Made by a program: the position numbers and the translations under genes
Source of the DNA: Perkinsus chesapeaki
Taxonomy: Eukaryota > Perkinsozoa > Perkinsida > Perkinsidae
Assembly: GCA_013115145.1 (NCBI GenBank)
Contig: JAAPAO010000154.1
Location: forward strand, 1-60,539
Length of the DNA stretch: 60,539 nt
Direction of reading: 5' to 3'
The notes under the pieces: generated by a model
The model's input: the letters and a program-made list of their open reading frames with translations, nothing else
What the model was told of the DNA's origin: nothing
The model's database searches: none
In this document: one piece after another, positions 57,442 through 60,539 of the stretch
Position numbering within the stretch: position 1 is the stretch's first letter
How the letters are laid out: every line of letters begins with the position of its first letter

Positions 57442-57645
57442 TCACCGAGTCTGCAATTTGAAATTGCAGTTCAACTGAAGGACTACTTGAGGCTTAGTGA
57501 GCATGCGTGCAACTGTTGCACGCATGCTCACTGATTGAATATAGTCAACTGACTCAACGACCAGTGCTCGTTCTTGCGCCTCTTCGTCGCTGCCTTCTTC
57601 GCCAGACAGCTGAAGTCTAGTTTCTTCAAGGGAAGTCAGCCCCAT
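57442..57645 (-). CDS. Conserved 67-aa frame divergent from GILT copy B
   Basis: Same as the frame at 54363-54560 except for two extra residues (Val-Ser) caused by the longer palindrome arm at 57526-57531. The frame is maintained. Confidence 0.35.
   Translation of the reverse strand: MGLTSLEETRLQLSGEEGSDEEAQERALVVESVDYIQSVSMRATVARMLTKPQVVLQLNCNFKLQTR
57451..57469. repeat. Odd palindrome CTGCAATTT-G-AAATTGCAG (copy B)
   Basis: Identical to 54372-54390. Confidence 0.9.
57496..57532. repeat. Perfect 37-nt palindrome, 18+1+18 bp (copy B)
   Basis: The left arm is 57496-57513 (begins AGTGAGCATGCG), the centre is T at 57514, and the right arm is 57515-57532 (ends CGCATGCTCACT). This is the longest perfect palindrome noticed in the window. 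Confidence 0.95.
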
Positions 57646-57752
57646 TACAATCTGAAGACTTATGTGACACTGGCCGCTGCCATATTGTTAATGAATTCAA
57701 CCAGCTTGGCCTGATTGAAACCTGAGGACCGAACGTTTCAAACGTTTTTTGA

Positions 57753-58730
57753 ATGAATAGGGTTTATATCCTCAACGGCGGATTATTTCCTCAGCTGCAA
57801 AATATTTCAGATATGATGGCCCACATCATCCCCGCCATTTTCAGTATCACTCATCTCAGTGTCGCATTGGTTAACGTCGACCTTTACTATGAGAGCCTCT
57901 GTCCGTATTGTCGAGACTTTATCACTGAGGACCTCAGCCATGTTATGAACCAGCCTGATTTGGAGAAGCATATCAATCTAACTTTTGTTCCCTATGGGAA
58001 TGCAAAGTAAGCCGGCCCTCCCAATCTGATCTGAGCTCTACTCGTTCTTAGGATCAATGAAACAACTAAGACCATCACTTGCCAACATGGAGAAGACGAA
58101 TGCCATTTCAATTTTTATGAGGGTTGCATGATTGCCGAGGGAGGACAGGATCAGCTCAACACTTTTAGATCTGTTTTTGCGATCGAGGGCAGTGAAAAAC
58201 TAACAGACGATGCTGCTGAAGACGGTAAGAGTGGCATGACCCGTGGGTTTCACCGTGGAAGCCAGCGAACATCATGCATCATAAGCATGGATCGATTTCA
58301 GCATGCAAGAAGTTTGGCCTCAACTTCAACGCTATTACGACTTGCAGGAACTCTGAAGAAGCCTACGAATTGCAGAGGGGATTCGCCAAAAGTAAGTGCG
58401 GCGCATATTCAGCACTTGTGTTATGCAGTTTGTATAACTCTTGCTTTAGCCGGAGTGTCCGGCTTACTCATTCTTTGCCTTCCGTTAGTGACTGAAGAAG
58501 CTAGACGAGACTTCGCGGAAAAGTATGTCCCATGGATCGTCGTAAACGGCAAACATATTGAAAGAGAAAAGTTCGCGGAGACCCTATGCAAGGCTTTAAA
58601 TGAGTAAGTTGCGGCAGTTTCATGGTTAGCTTATATGATCATATCCCCGCTCAGGGATCCCGCCAAGTGCGAAATGGCTGGTGGTCGTGGGTTTTTGAAC
58701 CGTCCAATGCAAGAGGTATCTGAGGCTTAG
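57753..58730 (+). CDS. GILT-like thiol reductase, copy B
   Basis: Same five-exon layout as copy A: signal-type stretch, CPYC, CQHGEDECHFNFYEGC, the YVPWIVVNGKH exon and the DPAKCEMAGGRGFLN exon, ending at TAG 58728-58730. Differences from copy A are mostly in exon 2 (for example MIAEGGQDQ for MIAKGGQDQ) and in the intron before exon 3. All catalytic cysteines are intact, so both copies look usable. The ATG choice (57753 or 57813/57816) is open, as in copy A. Confidence 0.85.
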
Positions 58731-58850
58731 TCCTCCGATGCCTAGTGCGTGGCTCATTTGTTATGTTCGGTTTAAGTGTGGTTAGCTATCAACAGCTCTG
58801 CCTTTTAATTTGTCACTTTGTATTTAAAAGGAAGCTTCTATTATGAGTTA

Positions 58851-58865
58851 GTAACTTGAGGTTAC
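58851..58865. repeat. Hairpin GTAACTT-G-AGGTTAC (copy B)
   Basis: Counterpart of 55767-55781, with one compensatory pair change and one T-G pair. Confidence 0.8.
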
Positions 58866-58959
58866 ATTCTGCTTGGATTGTGTTGTTCAAAGTGGTTCAA
58901 TATTACCAGTGGGCAGGCGACTTATTAACTGAACTTCAATCTATTTAGACACATTGCAA

Positions 58960-58978
58960 TTCCACCCGTGTGGTGGAA
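58960..58978. repeat. Hairpin TTCCACC-CGTGT-GGTGGAA (copy B)
   Basis: Counterpart of 55867-55885 with one compensatory pair change. Confidence 0.85.
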
Positions 58979-59330
58979 AGTTTTCACGCCGGTCTATTGT
59001 GTTATTAGATGTACAACCCCAAATTGATGATGCATCCTTTTCTCATGAAACTGATGTCCCTATGCGCGAAAGTGATTTTCTCAACTGCTACTTTGGTGGC
59101 CTTAAGCGCGCAAAAGATTTGTGAAATGTATAGTACTATAATAGTACCTGATCGAGAAGGCGAGATGTCACAGTTTAGCAACGGTCAATCAAGAACGAAT
59201 CTGATAGTGAAACGAAACATTAAGGAGATTTTTTCAATTATATTTTATTTATTGGACTTTTATTAAATGATGAAATTATCTATGACAATTACGAAAACTT
59301 TTAATTGTCCATTAAGTGGCAAGCGCGAAG

Positions 59331-59985
59331 AATATTCAGTAATCCCGAGCCCGTTGACAGAATCCGGCTCTTTGCTCTCAACCTTTTGTTTCATACGGGT
59401 CGTTCACTTAGAACGAGCCGATGATAATGGTTTTCGGGGGAATCCACTTTTGGACCAATCCACTATTGGACCAAAAACGGTTATTGCGATAAATACTCAC
59501 ACACACGGAGTCTTCTACACACCAAACGATTTGCACGATTGACGAACGATGTTTACAACTTCCGGGATATTTCACTCATTTCGACCTCCCCGCACTTTCG
59601 CACGTGCACTATCATATTGGCAAAATGTGTAACACAAAGCTTGTCTCCTTTCCAAGTTGTTCCCCACTAGCTATGTTTTCTATTCTCTATCTTCCTTAGA
59701 GTTTTACTCTACTTGTGTTAATAGTGCACACGTTCTCAAGATAGCGTTCTTGTCACTGTCACGCTTAGCTATGCTTCTGTAGTACAGTACGGTGCCATAC
59801 ATAAGCCATTCATCTCCTGCACTGCACCGGGTATTTACATTTCTTGCCTGAACTTTTTCTTTAGTCATGCTCGCAATTGCGGTGTCTAGTAGACACTGTC
59901 TACTGTAGCTCAACAAGTAATCATTACAGAAACTCAAAGTAACGAAACTTCACTTAGTAGCGGCTATCGCTTCATCATGAAGCCT
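59331..59985. other. Intergenic, no gene seen
   Basis: Frames here are short and unsupported. A CACACACACAC-like start lies near 59500. Confidence 0.5.
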
Positions 59986-60539
59986 TTATGTATAAAAAAT
60001 CGATCTCACGGCAAACCGCATAGATGGCGGTGCCGGAAAAATACGTGGGAACCGAAGTACGAATCCAAGCTCCAGATGTAGCTCCGCGTGTCGACGCATG
60101 GCGTCTTCATCGAAGACAGATAACTCTGGATTTTCTACTCCACATGCGAATTCTGTTAAGCGCGCTACACAGTGTAACCCACAAAGGTTACTCCCGGGCG
60201 ATTGCTGTTGTACTGGGAGATTTACAATCATTCGGCCGGGACCAACAAGCTGTCGTAAAGCTCTCATCACGCCACCATTCGGGCTCGGCTGGCCAATGCT
60301 AAGGCTGTCCATGAAGTAAATGTTACAACCACGAATAGCCAGTGCAACAAAGTGATTAGCACCGGCGTCAAATATAGGCTGAATCACGCAGGAACCATCC
60401 GCAAACGCGTCAGCTGCCAACCTATCGAACCCACCAGGACTGCAGCCAACAGTGACACTTGAACTGGGACTGATAGAGCATTGCGAACAAATCTCCTCTA
60501 CCCACAAATCGACCGTTGTGTCGGAAACGAACTCGCCCG
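59986..60539 (-). CDS. Ulp1/SENP-type (C48) cysteine protease, N-terminus outside the window
   Basis: The minus frame is open to the right edge. It reads EFVSDTTVDLWVEEIC (like the WLSD-VI start of Ulp1 domains), then DGSCVIQPIFDAGANHFVAL with the catalytic His, IYFMDSL with the Asp, an oxyanion-hole Gln (VQQQSPGS) and NLCGLHCVARL with the catalytic Cys. The order His, Asp, Gln, Cys is complete. It ends at a stop at 59986. Such proteases cleave SUMO-like modifiers, but in protist genomes many Ulp1-like domains belong to transposons. A single long exon in this intron-rich genome fits either a mobile element or a recent gene. Confidence 0.65.
   Translation of the reverse strand, partial: GEFVSDTTVDLWVEEICSQCSISPSSSVTVGCSPGGFDRLAADAFADGSCVIQPIFDAGANHFVALAIRGCNIYFMDSLSIGQPSPNGGVMRALRQLVGPGRMIVNLPVQQQSPGSNLCGLHCVARLTEFACGVENPELSVFDEDAMRRHAELHLELGFVLRFPRIFPAPPSMRFAVRSIFYT

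Larger units (their letters stand above)
57031..59330 (+). repeat. GILT duplication, copy B
   Basis: Begins TCGGGATGCTATTCCGG, 3079 bp after copy A. Near-identical through the GILT gene, then diverging with indels to about 59330. Confidence 0.9.

Noticed and set aside
1-60539. CRISPR arrays, rRNA genes, bacterial operons
   Set aside because: No spaced direct-repeat arrays or rRNA segments were seen; the tandem repeats present are minisatellites without unique spacers.

Overview
This is a eukaryotic nuclear window. Almost every gene is cut by many very short GT-AG introns, mostly about 36-60 nt. The gene set (AP2-domain protein, condensin SMC4, divergent alpha-tubulin, atlastin, pecanex, SPX-SLC13 transporter, HRQ1 helicase, GILT thiol reductases) and its intron-dense style fit an alveolate protist. 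A perkinsozoan (Perkinsus-like) is my best guess, but it is inferred from style and not proven by a marker. Gene models below were assembled by hand from splice phase and family similarity, so exon edges are approximate unless stated.

Layout. From 1 to about 33.07 kb every recognised protein gene is on the minus strand: SMC4 (3' end outside the window), an unresolved membrane protein, a small unknown protein, an AP2 protein, an SR splicing factor, a divergent alpha-tubulin, a ubiquitin-like protein, an unknown 381-aa protein, a pecanex-family protein, an unknown protein and atlastin. At 33.07-33.44 kb the polarity flips. From there to about 58.7 kb the recognised genes are on the plus strand: SPX-SLC13 phosphate-type transporter, TPR protein, poorly resolved exons, geranylgeranyltransferase-I beta, an unknown gene, HRQ1 helicase, and two GILT genes in a tandem duplication. 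The right edge holds a truncated Ulp1-type protease on the minus strand. The 8.6-11.9 kb stretch is a graveyard of LTR-retroelement fragments and short palindromes.

The genes do not form one pathway; they are housekeeping genes (chromosome condensation, splicing, cytoskeleton, ER shape, prenylation, phosphate transport, DNA repair, lysosomal reduction). The two unusual signals are non-coding. First, several introns consist almost wholly of the 3' half of a tRNA-like sequence (T-arm plus acceptor strand), in either orientation. They lie beside an intron that contains an apparently intact tRNA-Thr, which suggests introns derived from tRNA sequence. Second, intergenic and duplicated DNA is peppered with short perfect palindromes with a single-base centre. 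Between the two GILT copies these show paired compensatory substitutions and an arm-length change.
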